51,876 nt of DNA from assembly GCA_964485235.1 (NCBI GenBank), contig CAZAIO010000003.1, forward strand, positions 1 through 51,876. The letters run 5' to 3'. This stretch comes from CAZAIO01 sp964485235. Its GTDB lineage: Bacteria; Chloroflexota; Dehalococcoidia; GIF9; UBA5629. Made by a program: the position numbers and the translations under genes. Below are positions 15,735-26,076 of this stretch, in pieces. Below the pieces are notes generated by a model. The model was not told where the DNA came from. It was given only the letters and a program-made list of their open reading frames with translations, and ran no database searches. The stretch's first letter is position 1. Every line of letters starts with the position of its first letter.

Positions 15735-16522
15735 TATTTAACTTTGCTCCTTTGAATCTGATCGAGTTTGTTTTTTATGATTTTTGCCTCTTCTACCGCT
15801 TGTGGAGCCATTTCAAAGACACTTTTGCCTAACCTATCTGCATCAGCAATTTCCTGGTGATAGTTAATAAAACCTAAAATTTCAAAATCGGGCAGGTTAG
15901 CAATAATAAATTTACGGTCTTCCTCATTCCTTGTTTTTGAACCGATAATATAACAGTTGCGAATACCAAGGTCTTGAGCAAGAGTTCTGATAGACCGCGC
16001 TGTTTGAAAGCTTCTCTGTCCCGGTTCAACCACTATAATAAAAGCGTCTACCGCTTTCGCTGTGCCTCTACCAACGTTTTCAACCCCTGCATCCATGTCC
16101 ATTATGACTACTTCAGACCGGTTTAATACAAGATGGCTGAGGAGGCTCTTCAGTAAAGACCCTTCCGGACATAGACAGCCGCTACCCCCTTTCTTCACAA
16201 CACCCATAATAAGCAGTTTAATGCCGTCCTTTTGAATAGAAAAACGATCGGGAATATCGTCTACTTTTGGATTCATTTTGAAGAACGATCCGTATGTACC
16301 GGCTTCTGCACCTGTCCTCTCCTCAATCAGGTCCGTCATATCGGCAATAGGAGTTATATTACGCACCTCATCCTCACTTATACCCAGGGCAGTAGCCAGG
16401 TTAATATCAGGATTCGCATCTATAGCTATGACTTTATTACCTTCGCTCGCATACACCCACGATAAGAGGCTGGAAGTCGAAGTTTTGCCCACACCACCCT
16501 TTCCGGTAATAGCAAGTTTCAT
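15734..16522 (-). CDS. cooC: CooC-type nickel-insertion ATPase
   Basis: A 262-residue MinD/ParA-like ATPase. The deviant Walker A GKGGVGKTS (7-15) has the signature lysine, and the CXC pair C116-C118 (SGCLCPEG) is the CooC hallmark for metal binding at the dimer interface. In carbon monoxide dehydrogenase/acetyl-CoA synthase systems CooC couples ATP hydrolysis to nickel loading of the C-cluster. No CODH gene is in the window; being first in a glycolytic gene run is unusual. No clear Shine-Dalgarno is seen before the ATG. Other MinD-like ATPases lack the CXC pair, so the family call is fairly firm. Confidence 0.82.
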   Translation of the reverse strand: MKLAITGKGGVGKTSTSSLLSWVYASEGNKVIAIDANPDINLATALGISEDEVRNITPIADMTDLIEERTGAEAGTYGSFFKMNPKVDDIPDRFSIQKDGIKLLIMGVVKKGGSGCLCPEGSLLKSLLSHLVLNRSEVVIMDMDAGVENVGRGTAKAVDAFIIVVEPGQRSFQTARSIRTLAQDLGIRNCYIIGSKTRNEEDRKFIIANLPDFEILGFINYHQEIADADRLGKSVFEMAPQAVEEAKIIKNKLDQIQRSKVK

Positions 16523-16825
16523 AACAAAAACACAAAGAAATAAGTTGTAGTACGGGGTATTTTATTTCAGACCAATTACTAATAACCCAACCGGAGTATA
16601 TACGATAAAAAGAATAAAAATCAAGCTTTTTTCAAAATAGGATTATCCCGACACGAACAATGGTATAATAACGCAACATAGTTTCAACAAATCGATATCA
16701 AATTATAAATACTTCTATCTGACAGAAAAGCGTCAAAGATTTATAATTGAAAGTCATGTTTTATCTTTATATATTTATTGAGGTCAAACTGAATCTAACA
16801 ATTAAACAGTAATGAGTATAATGAA
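16523..16825. other. Divergent intergenic region between cooC and aroA
   Basis: AT-rich, 303 bases, no ORF. TATAAT elements occur on the plus strand at 16674-16679 and 16817-16822, neither with a convincing -35 box; the second lies too close to the aroA start to serve it unless transcription starts inside the gene. I see no riboswitch or clear terminator. Confidence 0.4.
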
Positions 16826-18136
16826 ATGGCTGTACAATCCATTATAAAGACAGTAAATCCATGCAAAACGCTTCGCGGTACTTTAAACGTGCCGGGCGAT
16901 AAATCGATTTCTCACAGAGCGCTTATACTTGGTAGTCTCGCTCAGGGTAAAAGCAAAATTAAAAATCTCGCACCGGGCAAAGACTGCAGGTCAACTCTGG
17001 GCTGTCTTAAAATGCTGGGATCTGAAATAATCGTAAAAGGGAAAAGCCCGTCAGAAGTCCATATCAATAGTCGTGGTTTTACGAATTTATCCGAAGCAAA
17101 CAACGTACTTGATGCAGGAAACAGCGCCACAACAATGCGATTGCTTTGTGGTGTGCTTGCTTCACAACAGTTCAGCTCTTTTATTAATGGGGATATGTCA
17201 CTCCGCTCCCGGCCCATGGACAGGGTGATTAACCCGCTCCGTATGATGGGTGCCGAAATTTTCGGCTGCAAAGGTGATCGTTTCGCCCCCCTTTTTATCA
17301 AAGGAAATAAATTACACGGGATAACATATGAATTACCGGTTGCGAGTGCTCAGATCAAATCGGCATTATTGCTCGCTGGACTATTTGCTTCAGGAAACAC
17401 AACACTGAAGCAAAAAACTTTTTCCCGGGACCATACCGAATTAATGCTCCGTCACATGGGAATAAAACTGGAAATGGACGACCGGTCTATCTCGATAAAC
17501 CAGGCAACCACTCCACTCTCCCCTCTGGATCTGTTTGTACCGGGCGATATCAGTTCGGCAGCATATTGGCTTGTTGCCGGGGCGATTCATCCCGATGCTG
17601 AAATTGAAATAACGGATTGCGGAGTCAATCCGACAAGGACAGGCATCATCGATATACTCCAACAAATGGGGGCTTATATCGAAATAAAGAACCGTCGTGT
17701 CATGGCAAATGAACAAATAGCCGATTTATATATAAGATCAAGCAGGTTAAAAGGCGTTACCATAGATAAGGCAATTCTTCCGCGTGTGATCGATGAAATA
17801 CCCGTTATCGCGGTAGCCGCTTGTCTGGCTAAAGGAGATACTACAATCAGGGATGCTTCTGAACTCCGGGTCAAAGAATCAGATAGAATCACATCCACAA
17901 TCAATGAACTGTCTCTACTTGGTGCTCACATTGAAGAGTTGACGGATGGTATGATTATTCACGGAGGTCATTTCCTAAATGGCGGAGTAGTTGACAGTCA
18001 CAAAGACCACAGACTGGCGATGAGTATGGCTATAGCAGGACTGATAACAAAAGGTCCGGTCTCTATTCGCAATGCACATATGATTGATATTTCCTATCCT
18101 TCTTTCTGGGAAGATATAGAAAAACTATCGGAGTAA
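16826..18136 (+). CDS. aroA: 3-phosphoshikimate 1-carboxyvinyltransferase (EPSP synthase)
   Basis: A 436-residue EPSP synthase, the sixth step of the shikimate pathway (shikimate-3-phosphate plus phosphoenolpyruvate). Motifs: NVPGDKSISHRALILGSLAQG, LDAGNSATTMRLLCG, GDMSLRSRPMDR, VPGDISSAAYWLVAGAI, and the catalytic C-terminal RVKESDRI and DHRLAMSMAIAG. The LDAGNSATT variant resembles the class II (Gram-positive-type) enzymes. The start has no strong Shine-Dalgarno. AroQ, an earlier step in the same pathway, is at 33.2 kb. Confidence 0.96.
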   Translation: MAVQSIIKTVNPCKTLRGTLNVPGDKSISHRALILGSLAQGKSKIKNLAPGKDCRSTLGCLKMLGSEIIVKGKSPSEVHINSRGFTNLSEANNVLDAGNSATTMRLLCGVLASQQFSSFINGDMSLRSRPMDRVINPLRMMGAEIFGCKGDRFAPLFIKGNKLHGITYELPVASAQIKSALLLAGLFASGNTTLKQKTFSRDHTELMLRHMGIKLEMDDRSISINQATTPLSPLDLFVPGDISSAAYWLVAGAIHPDAEIEITDCGVNPTRTGIIDILQQMGAYIEIKNRRVMANEQIADLYIRSSRLKGVTIDKAILPRVIDEIPVIAVAACLAKGDTTIRDASELRVKESDRITSTINELSLLGAHIEELTDGMIIHGGHFLNGGVVDSHKDHRLAMSMAIAGLITKGPVSIRNAHMIDISYPSFWEDIEKLSE

Positions 18137-18178
18137 GAATATACAGGCACCATATCGTATAGCGAATTGCTGTACATT

Positions 18179-18216
18179 AAAAGCCCTCTTAAAGGGTACC
18201 TTATAGGCTTTTCTCT
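18179..18216 (+). terminator. Intrinsic terminator after aroA
   Basis: AAAAGCC (18179-18185) pairs with GGCTTTT (18206-18212), with an inner CCCT/AGGG pairing, followed by CTCTCATTT. It lies 43 bases after the aroA stop. The U tract is interrupted, so strength is uncertain. Confidence 0.5.
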
Positions 18217-18363
18217 CATTTGAAATTAATCCTGAATATATTGTGGTAGATATGCTGTAATTCATTTTAATCTGTTATAATTACGGCACGAATACAAGTT
18301 ATATCTATTTCCCGCTCTGCTATAGAGCTATTATCGAAGTAAAAAACTGATAAAAAGAGAAGT

Positions 18364-18999
18364 ATGGACATGATGGAGGAGCTCTTTCAAATCAAATCCT
18401 CATCACCGCCACTGCTCGTCGTATTGTCCGGCCCATCAGGTGTCGGTAAAGATGCCACATTGAACCAGATGAAAAAGCGGGGGCTATCATTTCATTACGT
18501 TGTTACAACTACAACCCGAAAAATACGGCCTGTTGAAACAGACGGTATAGATTATCACTTCATTTCCGAATCCCTGTTTAAGCAGATGATCGCTGAAAGA
18601 AAATTCCTTGAATGGGCAGAAGTATACGGTAATTACTACGGCGTTCCGTTTTCGGAAATTTCTGAAGCGTTCAAACAAGGTAAAGATGTCATTGTAAAAG
18701 TAGATGTTCAGGGTTCAGCAACGATACGACAGGTACTTCCGGATTCGGTGCTCATTTTTCTGACGCCTTCATCTTTCGATGAACTCGCCGAACGTCTTAC
18801 CAGGCGTGGAACTCATTCTCCGGAGGAATTAAAACTCCGTATAGATAAAGCACAGGAAGAAATGAAGCAGGTATCGTTTTTCGATTATAAAATCGTTAAT
18901 CAAACGGATGATCTGGACTACGCCGTATTGCAAATAAACGCCATCGTAAATGCTGAAAAATGCCGTGTCGTTCCTCGTGTTGTACAGCTTCCCGAATAG
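18364..18999 (+). CDS. gmk: Guanylate kinase
   Basis: A 211-residue guanylate kinase (GMP + ATP to GDP + ADP). P-loop SGPSGVGKDA, the GMP-binding TTTRKIRPVETDGIDYHFIS and EWAEVYGNYYGVP, and a normal length. The start at 18364 gives a 15-residue extension before VVLSGPSG; ATGs at 18370 and 18373 are alternatives. A lone TATAAT at 18276-18281 may be its promoter. It converges with ybeY, whose stop is only 19 bases beyond the gmk stop. Confidence 0.96.
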   Translation: MDMMEELFQIKSSSPPLLVVLSGPSGVGKDATLNQMKKRGLSFHYVVTTTTRKIRPVETDGIDYHFISESLFKQMIAERKFLEWAEVYGNYYGVPFSEISEAFKQGKDVIVKVDVQGSATIRQVLPDSVLIFLTPSSFDELAERLTRRGTHSPEELKLRIDKAQEEMKQVSFFDYKIVNQTDDLDYAVLQINAIVNAEKCRVVPRVVQLPE

Positions 19000-19018
19000 T
19001 CCTGACAGATGTATTACT

Positions 19019-19498
19019 TCAAACTGTATATATACTGTTGATTATTTCAGATTCGTTTTGTTGCATTACTGCAGCATCCTCATCACTTTCGTGGTCATAA
19101 CCGAAAAGATGCAATATACCATGGATAAGCAGTATTACCAGTTCGCGGAGCACATCGTGTCCCAATTCTCCAGACTGTTCCACGGCTTTCGGATAAGAAA
19201 TAATAATTTCGCCTAAATGTTTTATTCCATCAGGGGGAACTATAAAACCTTCCGGACCGTTCATATTACCTTCATCGATCATGGCAAATGACAGCACATC
19301 CGTCGGCTCATCCTTTCCTTTATACATGTGATTAAGCTGTTGAATCTCGTCGTTACCTGTAATGACAATACTGAGCTCAACAGGTTCTTCTGTATGTACT
19401 GAATCGAGAATTCGCTCTGCCTTATCTTCGAACCATGTCCGGTCCGGTACGCCTTCACCTGAATATTCAATTGCAATAGTTATCTCATTATTTGACAC
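19019..19498 (-). CDS. ybeY: Endoribonuclease YbeY (rRNA maturation)
   Basis: A 159-residue zinc protein with the UPF0054 signature: H126, H130 and H136 in LIHGILHLFGYDHESDEDAAVM. Preceding LNHMYKGKDEPTDVLSFAM and HLGEIIIS are typical. YbeY acts in 16S rRNA 3' end processing and ribosome quality control. It is transcribed alone on the minus strand, convergent with gmk and divergent from tRNA-Ser(GCT). Confidence 0.95.
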   Translation of the reverse strand: MSNNEITIAIEYSGEGVPDRTWFEDKAERILDSVHTEEPVELSIVITGNDEIQQLNHMYKGKDEPTDVLSFAMIDEGNMNGPEGFIVPPDGIKHLGEIIISYPKAVEQSGELGHDVLRELVILLIHGILHLFGYDHESDEDAAVMQQNESEIINSIYTV

Positions 19499-19647
19499 AA
19501 ATCACTCTGCAACTATATTATGTACCCGGATATACTTCCTGTAAAATTGCTGACAGTCCAGCTTAAGCATACATCTATATTTGCCCTTGCCTGAAATAAT
19601 ATAAATTACTATAATACTCCCTGCATAATCAAATTCACAATCCGAAT

Positions 19648-19737
19648 GGAGGGATCGCATAGTGGTCTAGTGCGGCCGCCTGCTAAGCGGTTACCCCAGC
19701 AATGGGGTCATGGGTTCGAATCCCATTCCCTCCGCCA
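19648..19737 (+). tRNA. tRNA-Ser(GCT)
   Basis: The acceptor GGAGGGA pairs with TCCCTCC, the anticodon arm is CCGC-CTGCTAA-GCGG (anticodon GCT, reading AGC/AGU), a long variable arm ACCCCAGCAATGGGGT marks a class II tRNA, the T arm is ATGGGTTCGAATCCCAT, and CCA is encoded at 19735-19737. Confidence 0.97.
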
Positions 19738-19864
19738 TATTATTATTTAGCTTCTCTATCATCGTTACAAATATAAGCCGGAACGTAGCTTCAAATATCA
19801 CATTACATTTAGTTAATGGAAAGATGGTATAGTGATATATTCAAACAGAAAAGGAAATTCGTTA

Positions 19865-21160
19865 ATGCTGTATCACATCTGGACAATCGGCTGCCAGATG
19901 AACAAAGCCGAATCCAACCGTATAGCAGGCTACCTCGAGCATTATGGCTATTCTCACACTTCACAACTTCAGCACGCTGATTTCCTTGTATTGAATACAT
20001 GCATGGTACGTCAAAGTGCCGAAGATAAAATCCTGGGCATTCTGAGCAGCCTGAAAGGCATCAAAAAAGAAAGGCCGGAGTTGAAGATTTGCGTCACAGG
20101 TTGTTTCGTGAATCCGCGGATAGGTGAACTTGAAACACAGTTTCCACATGTTGACTTTTTCTTCAATCCCGGTGACTACCGGGGATTTCTCAACCGTTTC
20201 TTTCCTAACTGCGCATCGCGTATGGATATGGCACAAACAATACTTTTACCCGGAGTTTTCTCTTCAACAGCATATATCCCTATCATACAAGGATGTAATA
20301 ATTTCTGTTCCTACTGTATAGTCCCCTACCGGCGAGGCAGGGAAAAAAGCCGCCCTGTCAAAGAGATAGTAGATGAAATAAATAAATATGTTGAACAAGG
20401 AGTACGTGAAATAACCCTTTTAGGGCAAAATGTGAACTCTTACGGTCATGATTTAGTTACGCCCCATGAACTCAGCGATTTACTCAGAACCATCAGCGCT
20501 ATTGATACCTTGAAAAGGATCCGTTTTCTTACCAACCACCCCAAAGACATGAGCGATTCACTGATTCAGGCCATTGCGGATATCGACAAGGTTTGCGAAC
20601 ACATTTCCCTGCCATTCCAGTCCGGTGATAACAATATACTGAAAGCTATGAGACGTAGCTATACAATCGAACATTACCGTGAGTTAATAGCTTCTATACG
20701 CAAAAAAATCCCGAACGTCGCCATTAGCACTGACGTAATTGTCGGTTTCCCCGGCGAAACAGAAGCACAATTCGAACGTAGTATCGACCTGCTGTCTGAA
20801 ATCCGGTTCGACAGCGTTCATGCAGCCGCATATACTCCCAGGCCAGGCACGATCGCGACAAGAAAATATCCTGATGATATTCCATCCGAGGTAAAGAAAG
20901 AACGTCTCGAAAAAATGGAAACACTTCAAACTGCTATATCAAACGAAATAAATGCCCGGTTAGAAGGCACCATTGCAGAAGTGCTTGTCGAGGGCAAGAA
21001 AAAGGAAAAATGGTACGGGCGTACCAGAAGTGATAAACTAGTCTTCTTCAATCAAGATAACGATTGTTCGGGACAACTGGTAAATATATATATTGAAAAA
21101 ACGAGCCCCTGGGCATTGCAGGGAAAACCGGTAAATATTCAGGATATAAAAGAGAAATGA
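19865..21160 (+). CDS. miaB: tRNA-2-methylthio-N6-dimethylallyladenosine synthase
   Basis: A 431-residue radical SAM methylthiotransferase. The N-terminal UPF0004 domain supplies three auxiliary cluster cysteines (TIGCQMNKAES, LNTCMVRQSA, VTGCFV), the radical SAM motif is CNNFCSYCIVPY, and a C-terminal TRAM domain follows. The TIGCQMN start favours MiaB over RimO or MtaB. I choose ATG 19865, preceded by AAAGGAA; a GTG at 19832 in the same frame overlaps a TATAGT promoter element (19828-19833). It modifies A37 after MiaA has prenylated it. It ends in an ATGA overlap with nadB. Confidence 0.93.
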   Translation: MLYHIWTIGCQMNKAESNRIAGYLEHYGYSHTSQLQHADFLVLNTCMVRQSAEDKILGILSSLKGIKKERPELKICVTGCFVNPRIGELETQFPHVDFFFNPGDYRGFLNRFFPNCASRMDMAQTILLPGVFSSTAYIPIIQGCNNFCSYCIVPYRRGREKSRPVKEIVDEINKYVEQGVREITLLGQNVNSYGHDLVTPHELSDLLRTISAIDTLKRIRFLTNHPKDMSDSLIQAIADIDKVCEHISLPFQSGDNNILKAMRRSYTIEHYRELIASIRKKIPNVAISTDVIVGFPGETEAQFERSIDLLSEIRFDSVHAAAYTPRPGTIATRKYPDDIPSEVKKERLEKMETLQTAISNEINARLEGTIAEVLVEGKKKEKWYGRTRSDKLVFFNQDNDCSGQLVNIYIEKTSPWALQGKPVNIQDIKEK

Positions 21161-22704
21161 AATATTACGACTTTATTATTATCGGCAGTGGTATAGCCGG
21201 TCTTTACACCGCACTTATTGCAAAAGATGTTGGCAGCGTTCTTATTCTCACAAAGGGAAGCATTGAAGACTGCAATACAAAACATGCTCAAGGCGGTATT
21301 GCGGCGCCGGTAGGACATAATGATTCTCCCGAATTACATTTTCAGGATACCATCGCCGCAGGTAATGGACTATGTAACCAGGAAGCAGTCCGTATCCTTA
21401 CAAGGGAAGCATCGGAACGTATTGCCGATCTTATTAAATATGGCGTTCCGTTTGATACAGTTGACGGTGCAGTGGCATTGACCGTAGAAGCCGCTCACAG
21501 CGTACCAAGGATACTCCATGCAGGAGGAGATGCAACAGGGCAACATATAGAAATCACCCTGTCGGAACGCGTTCGACAATCCAGAATTGAGGTACTTGAA
21601 CACTGTCTGGTCACCAGGATTAATACTGACAATAAAGTAGTACAGGGAATTGAAACTCTGGATTGCCAGACCGGTCTAACGACAAAATACAGGTGCAAGT
21701 TCGTGATACTGGCAACAGGTGGCGCAGGAAGACTTTTCAAATACACGACGAACTCCGACGTAGCGACCGGTGATGGCAACGCACTGGCGTATCAGGCGGG
21801 TGCTGAAATTGTCGATATGGAATTCTTCCAATTTCATCCTACGGCAATCAGGATTCCCGGTGTTCCGCCATTTCTCATTTCAGAAGCGGTGAGAGGAGAA
21901 GGGGGAATTCTTCGTGACACCAATAACTACCGGTTTATGGTCGATTATGCAGAAGATGCCGACCTGGCTCCGCGATCCATCGCTGCAAGAAGTATTTTAG
22001 CACAGATGAAAAAAACACAAAGCGATTGCGTATACCTCGATGTCACACACATTCCGCCTCATATTATTACTACCCGTTTTCCACATATATACAGGTTCTG
22101 TCTCGACCATGGAGTCGATATTACCAGAGACTACATACCGGTTGCTCCGGCCGCTCATTATTTTATGGGTGGCGTGAAAGTGAATATTTGGGGAGAGACA
22201 AATATAAACGGACTTTTTGCCGTTGGTGAAACTGCGTGTACTGGCGTTCATGGAGCAAATCGTCTTGCTTCTAATTCACTTCTTGAAGTAGTGGTATTCA
22301 GTAAAAGGATTATTGACAGGACAATCGATATTATAAACGAAGTCCCGATGCCCGATATCTCTCCATCGACCGATATCGAATATCATACTTTACCGCAAAG
22401 AAATCCTTCACACGTTGCACCCGAATTCAATCTGCTAAACCTCCAGTCTCTGCTCTGGGACAATCTGGGTATCGTCCGGTCCGGCCCCGGCCTTTTGAAA
22501 GCAATAGATATTTTGCATTCATGGCTCCATGTATTGCCGAAACCAACCGACCGTTTTTCCTATGAATTAAATAATATGGTGGTGAATGCCATCTTGATGT
22601 CCGAAGCAGCATTACTACGTGAAGAAAGCCGTGGTGCACATTACAGGACAGATTACCCTGATACTTCCCCCGACTGGCAAAAGCACATAGTATTTCATAT
22701 ATAA
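21157..22704 (+). CDS. nadB: L-aspartate oxidase
   Basis: A 515-residue flavoprotein of the succinate dehydrogenase/fumarate reductase family. GSGIAGLYTAL (FAD), KHAQGGIAAPVG, FFQFHPTAI, SEAVRGEGGILRD and GVHGANRLASNSLLEVVVF are NadB hallmarks, and the C-terminal helical domain is complete. It oxidises aspartate to iminoaspartate for NAD synthesis; in an anaerobe fumarate is the likely electron acceptor. ATGA overlap with miaB shows co-translation; nadA and nadC are not in the window. Confidence 0.94.
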   Translation: MKYYDFIIIGSGIAGLYTALIAKDVGSVLILTKGSIEDCNTKHAQGGIAAPVGHNDSPELHFQDTIAAGNGLCNQEAVRILTREASERIADLIKYGVPFDTVDGAVALTVEAAHSVPRILHAGGDATGQHIEITLSERVRQSRIEVLEHCLVTRINTDNKVVQGIETLDCQTGLTTKYRCKFVILATGGAGRLFKYTTNSDVATGDGNALAYQAGAEIVDMEFFQFHPTAIRIPGVPPFLISEAVRGEGGILRDTNNYRFMVDYAEDADLAPRSIAARSILAQMKKTQSDCVYLDVTHIPPHIITTRFPHIYRFCLDHGVDITRDYIPVAPAAHYFMGGVKVNIWGETNINGLFAVGETACTGVHGANRLASNSLLEVVVFSKRIIDRTIDIINEVPMPDISPSTDIEYHTLPQRNPSHVAPEFNLLNLQSLLWDNLGIVRSGPGLLKAIDILHSWLHVLPKPTDRFSYELNNMVVNAILMSEAALLREESRGAHYRTDYPDTSPDWQKHIVFHI

Positions 22705-22807
22705 ATATTATTTAAGTATACTGAATCTATATATTATGTTAAGTTGCCCATTAGTGAATTTCCCTTTTTTATTTTAACAATTTCTTTCTCAATTCTTTAT
22801 TTCCCTC

Positions 22808-22856
22808 TTGACAAATGAATGTATATATCGTACACTTGTTTGTAGAACATTAGTTT
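22808..22856 (+). promoter_or_regulatory. lexA promoter with candidate SOS operator
   Basis: TTGACA (22808-22813) and TACACT (22831-22836) are 17 bases apart. GAAC-ATTA-GTTT (22845-22856) lies across the expected start site and matches the Gram-positive-type LexA box GAAC-N4-GTTC except for the last base. A second palindrome, TGTA-N7-TACA (22820-22834), overlaps the -10 region. Autoregulation of lexA is the normal arrangement. Confidence 0.65.
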
Positions 22857-22887
22857 GCATTTAGATTAATTTTTTGCAGGTATAAAT

Positions 22888-23514
22888 ATGAAAAAACCTG
22901 GAACAAACAAGACCAGACAAAATGTACTTCGTTATATACGCGACTTTTTTGATGACAGGGGGTATGCGCCTACAGTTCGCGATATCCAGAAAGGATGCTC
23001 CATCAGTTCTACCGCCGTTGTTCAGCATCATTTAAATATTCTGGAAAGAGAAGGCCATATACACCGGGACCCCGAAGTATTCAGAAGTATTCAGCTTCTC
23101 GATAAAAAGAATATAATTCGAGTACCTTTGCTTGGCGCCATCGCAGCGGGTTCTCCGATCATGGTACCGACTTCGGATTCATGGGAAACTGAAGCGCTCG
23201 ATACACTTGAATTGACTGACGATGTTACACATGGAAAGGACGTTTTTGCTCTTACAGTAAAAGGCCAGTCTATGATCGACGCTTTTATAGATGACGGAGA
23301 TATCGTGCTCATGCAACCTGCAAATACCGCTAATAATGGTGATATGGTAGCAGCATGGATTAAAGATAAACAGGAAGTAACTCTTAAAAAATTTTATCGT
23401 GAAAATGACCGTGTGCGTCTTCAGCCGGCAAACAGTCAGATGCAACCAATATATGTCGACGCTGATAACGTTGAAGTTCAGGGGAAAGTCATCGGAATAA
23501 TCAGAAAAATGTAG
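22888..23514 (+). CDS. lexA: LexA repressor (SOS regulator)
   Basis: A 208-residue LexA. The N-terminal winged helix (about 1-70: RQNVLRYIRDFFDDRGYAPTVRDI) binds DNA; the C-terminal S24 peptidase-like domain has the self-cleavage Ala87-Gly88 in GAIAAGSP, the nucleophile S128 in KGQSMIDAFIDDGD and the general base K167 in EVTLKKFY. After RecA activation it cleaves itself and releases SOS genes. A sharp promoter with a LexA-box-like operator precedes it, and a similar operator lies in the promoter of the DnaE2-like gene at 44.2 kb. The Shine-Dalgarno is weak (CAGGTA). Confidence 0.95.
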   Translation: MKKPGTNKTRQNVLRYIRDFFDDRGYAPTVRDIQKGCSISSTAVVQHHLNILEREGHIHRDPEVFRSIQLLDKKNIIRVPLLGAIAAGSPIMVPTSDSWETEALDTLELTDDVTHGKDVFALTVKGQSMIDAFIDDGDIVLMQPANTANNGDMVAAWIKDKQEVTLKKFYRENDRVRLQPANSQMQPIYVDADNVEVQGKVIGIIRKM

Positions 23515-23565
23515 ATAAAGTAATTATATTTATTAAATATTCATTATAAGGGGGAATCCATAATC

Positions 23566-23763
23566 ATGAAGCTTATCAATAAAATTTTACGCTGTCCACA
23601 TTGTGGTTGCATTTTTCTCCCTGATGCATCCACCTGTCCCAGGTGCGGTAAATCCTGCCATTCCAGAAGGACAGACCTTAATTCTATGCTTACTTTTAAT
23701 GGTATGAACTGCCTTACGAGTATTGATCACCCCATTCAAAGCCCGGAATCCGTTGCGGTATAG
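23566..23763 (+). CDS. Small zinc-ribbon protein, function unknown
   Basis: A 65-residue protein with one treble-clef-like ribbon at its N-terminus: C10-x2-C13 and C24-x2-C27 (CPHCGCIFLPDASTCPRCG). The remaining 38 residues are Ser/Asn-rich, probably unstructured, and I recognise no family. A strong AAGGGGG is upstream of the ATG, the spacing from lexA is 51 bases, and a perfect terminator follows, so it is likely the last gene of the lexA transcript. A role in the DNA-damage response is suggested only by this position. Confidence 0.65.
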   Translation: MKLINKILRCPHCGCIFLPDASTCPRCGKSCHSRRTDLNSMLTFNGMNCLTSIDHPIQSPESVAV

Positions 23764-23790
23764 AAAAAAATATTATTGCTTTGCAAATAA

Positions 23791-23829
23791 AAAACCGGTT
23801 GTACCTTATCAATACAACCGGTTTTTTTT
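23791..23829 (+). terminator. Strong intrinsic terminator
   Basis: A 13-bp perfect stem AAAACCGGTTGTA (23791-23803) with TACAACCGGTTTT (23813-23825), a 9-base loop, then T to 23829. The A run on the 5' side makes it bidirectional; it ends the lexA transcript and can also end the tRNA-Pro transcript from the other strand. Confidence 0.93.
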
Positions 23830-23840
23830 ATCACAATTTA

Positions 23841-23916
23841 TGGTCGGGGTGAGTGGATTTGAACCACCGACCTCATGGTCCCAAACCATGCGCGCTAGCC
23901 CCTGCGCTACACCCCG
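23841..23916 (-). tRNA. tRNA-Pro(TGG)
   Basis: On the minus strand: acceptor CGGGGTG with CACCCCG, D arm AGCGCAGGGGCTAGCGC, anticodon arm CATGG-TTTGGGA-CCATG (anticodon TGG), T arm GGTGGTTCAAATCCACT, discriminator A and encoded CCA at 23843-23841. Confidence 0.97.
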
Positions 23917-23926
23917 ACACCGCCAT

Positions 23927-23955
23927 ATCTTACTTTATACGGTACCTGTCCCCAA
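23927..23955 (-). promoter_or_regulatory. Probable tRNA-Pro promoter
   Basis: On the minus strand TTGGGG (23955-23950) and TAAGAT (23932-23927) are 17 bases apart, placing transcription start about 4 bases before the mature tRNA. Confidence 0.4.
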
Positions 23956-23984
23956 AGTATGTAATTTTTTTAAGGCGGTGCTCG

Positions 23985-24901
<917 letters not shown>

Positions 24902-24902
<1 letters not shown>

Positions 24903-26074
24903 TATAGCCTCACCTCAATTATCTCAAGCTCATTCACTTCTTCTGTACTCGACTTTTTCATACCGAGTCGAATGATATTTTCAAAAGATTCAGCTGATAT
25001 ATCTCTACCGCCAAGTCCTCCTACAACACCTACGACTTTAGGTTTGTTTGCAAGAGGATAAAGTGCCGCCTGTACCTCGGCACATACCGGACCGGTTAAA
25101 GCACCGAAAGATATAGCCCGGTCAAGCACGATAACTGTCTTGCTTTTGGTCAGGATATTTCTCAGTTCTTTATAAGGAAACGGACGCCACAATCTAATAC
25201 GAACCAGTCCTACTTTTATGCCGTTATTTCGCATGTCATCGATTGCAATCATAGCCGTTTCACTAAAACTGCCCATGGTGATCAATAAAATGTCCGCATC
25301 GTCGGTCTTGTATTCTTCAACCGGAGAGTAATACCGTCCGGTTATATCGCCATATTCTTTCCAGACCTTTGTAATCACTTCTTTGGAAGCTTTCAGGTCA
25401 TCATCTTCCATTTTCTTTGCTTCCGTATATACATTAGGCGGAGCGAAGGCACCGATAGTGACAGGCCGTTTCGGATTTAGCGTATAGGGATAATCATTCG
25501 GCAATAAAAATTTATCTACTGTCTGTTTGTCCAACAGGTACAAAGATTCAATCACATGGGAAAGATGAAAACCATCGATATGTACCATCGTAGGAAACAA
25601 CACTTTTCTATCTTCCGCGATGCGGAAAGCACAGAGTACCAGATCAAATGCCTGCTGTACATTTTCAGTAAACATCTGAATCCAGCCTACATCTCTTACT
25701 GCCATTGCATCGGAATGATCGCCCCATATACTCAGAGGACCTGACAGCGCTCTATTACATACGGACATTACTATGGGCAAACGCGATCCCGAAGCGACAT
25801 ATAATACCTCATGCATGAGTTCAAGACCCTGTCCGGCAGTCGCCGTGAAAGTCCTTGCACCTACTGCCGCCGATCCCAGGCATGCACTCATCGCAGAATG
25901 CTCCGATTCTACCGGTATGTAATCGGCATCCAGATCACCGTCAGCAACCATTGCTGCTAATTTTTCGACAATATGCGTTTGTGGTGTAATAGGATATGCT
26001 GCAATAACATCCGCATTGGCCAGTTTAACAGCCTCCGCTATTGCAAAAGATCCTTCCATACCAACTCTTTCCAT
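24902..26074 (-). CDS. porA: Pyruvate:ferredoxin oxidoreductase alpha subunit
   Basis: A 390-residue alpha subunit: pyrimidine-binding domain AYPITPQTHIVEKLAAM with the conserved Thr, VESEHSAMSACLGSAAVGARTFTATAGQGLELMHEVLYVASGSRLPIVM, and a C-terminal transketolase-C-like domain (LLITMGSFSETAMIAI). GAGGAG precedes the ATG. It is the second gene of porGD-porA-porB. Confidence 0.94.
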
Positions 26075-26076
26075 AA

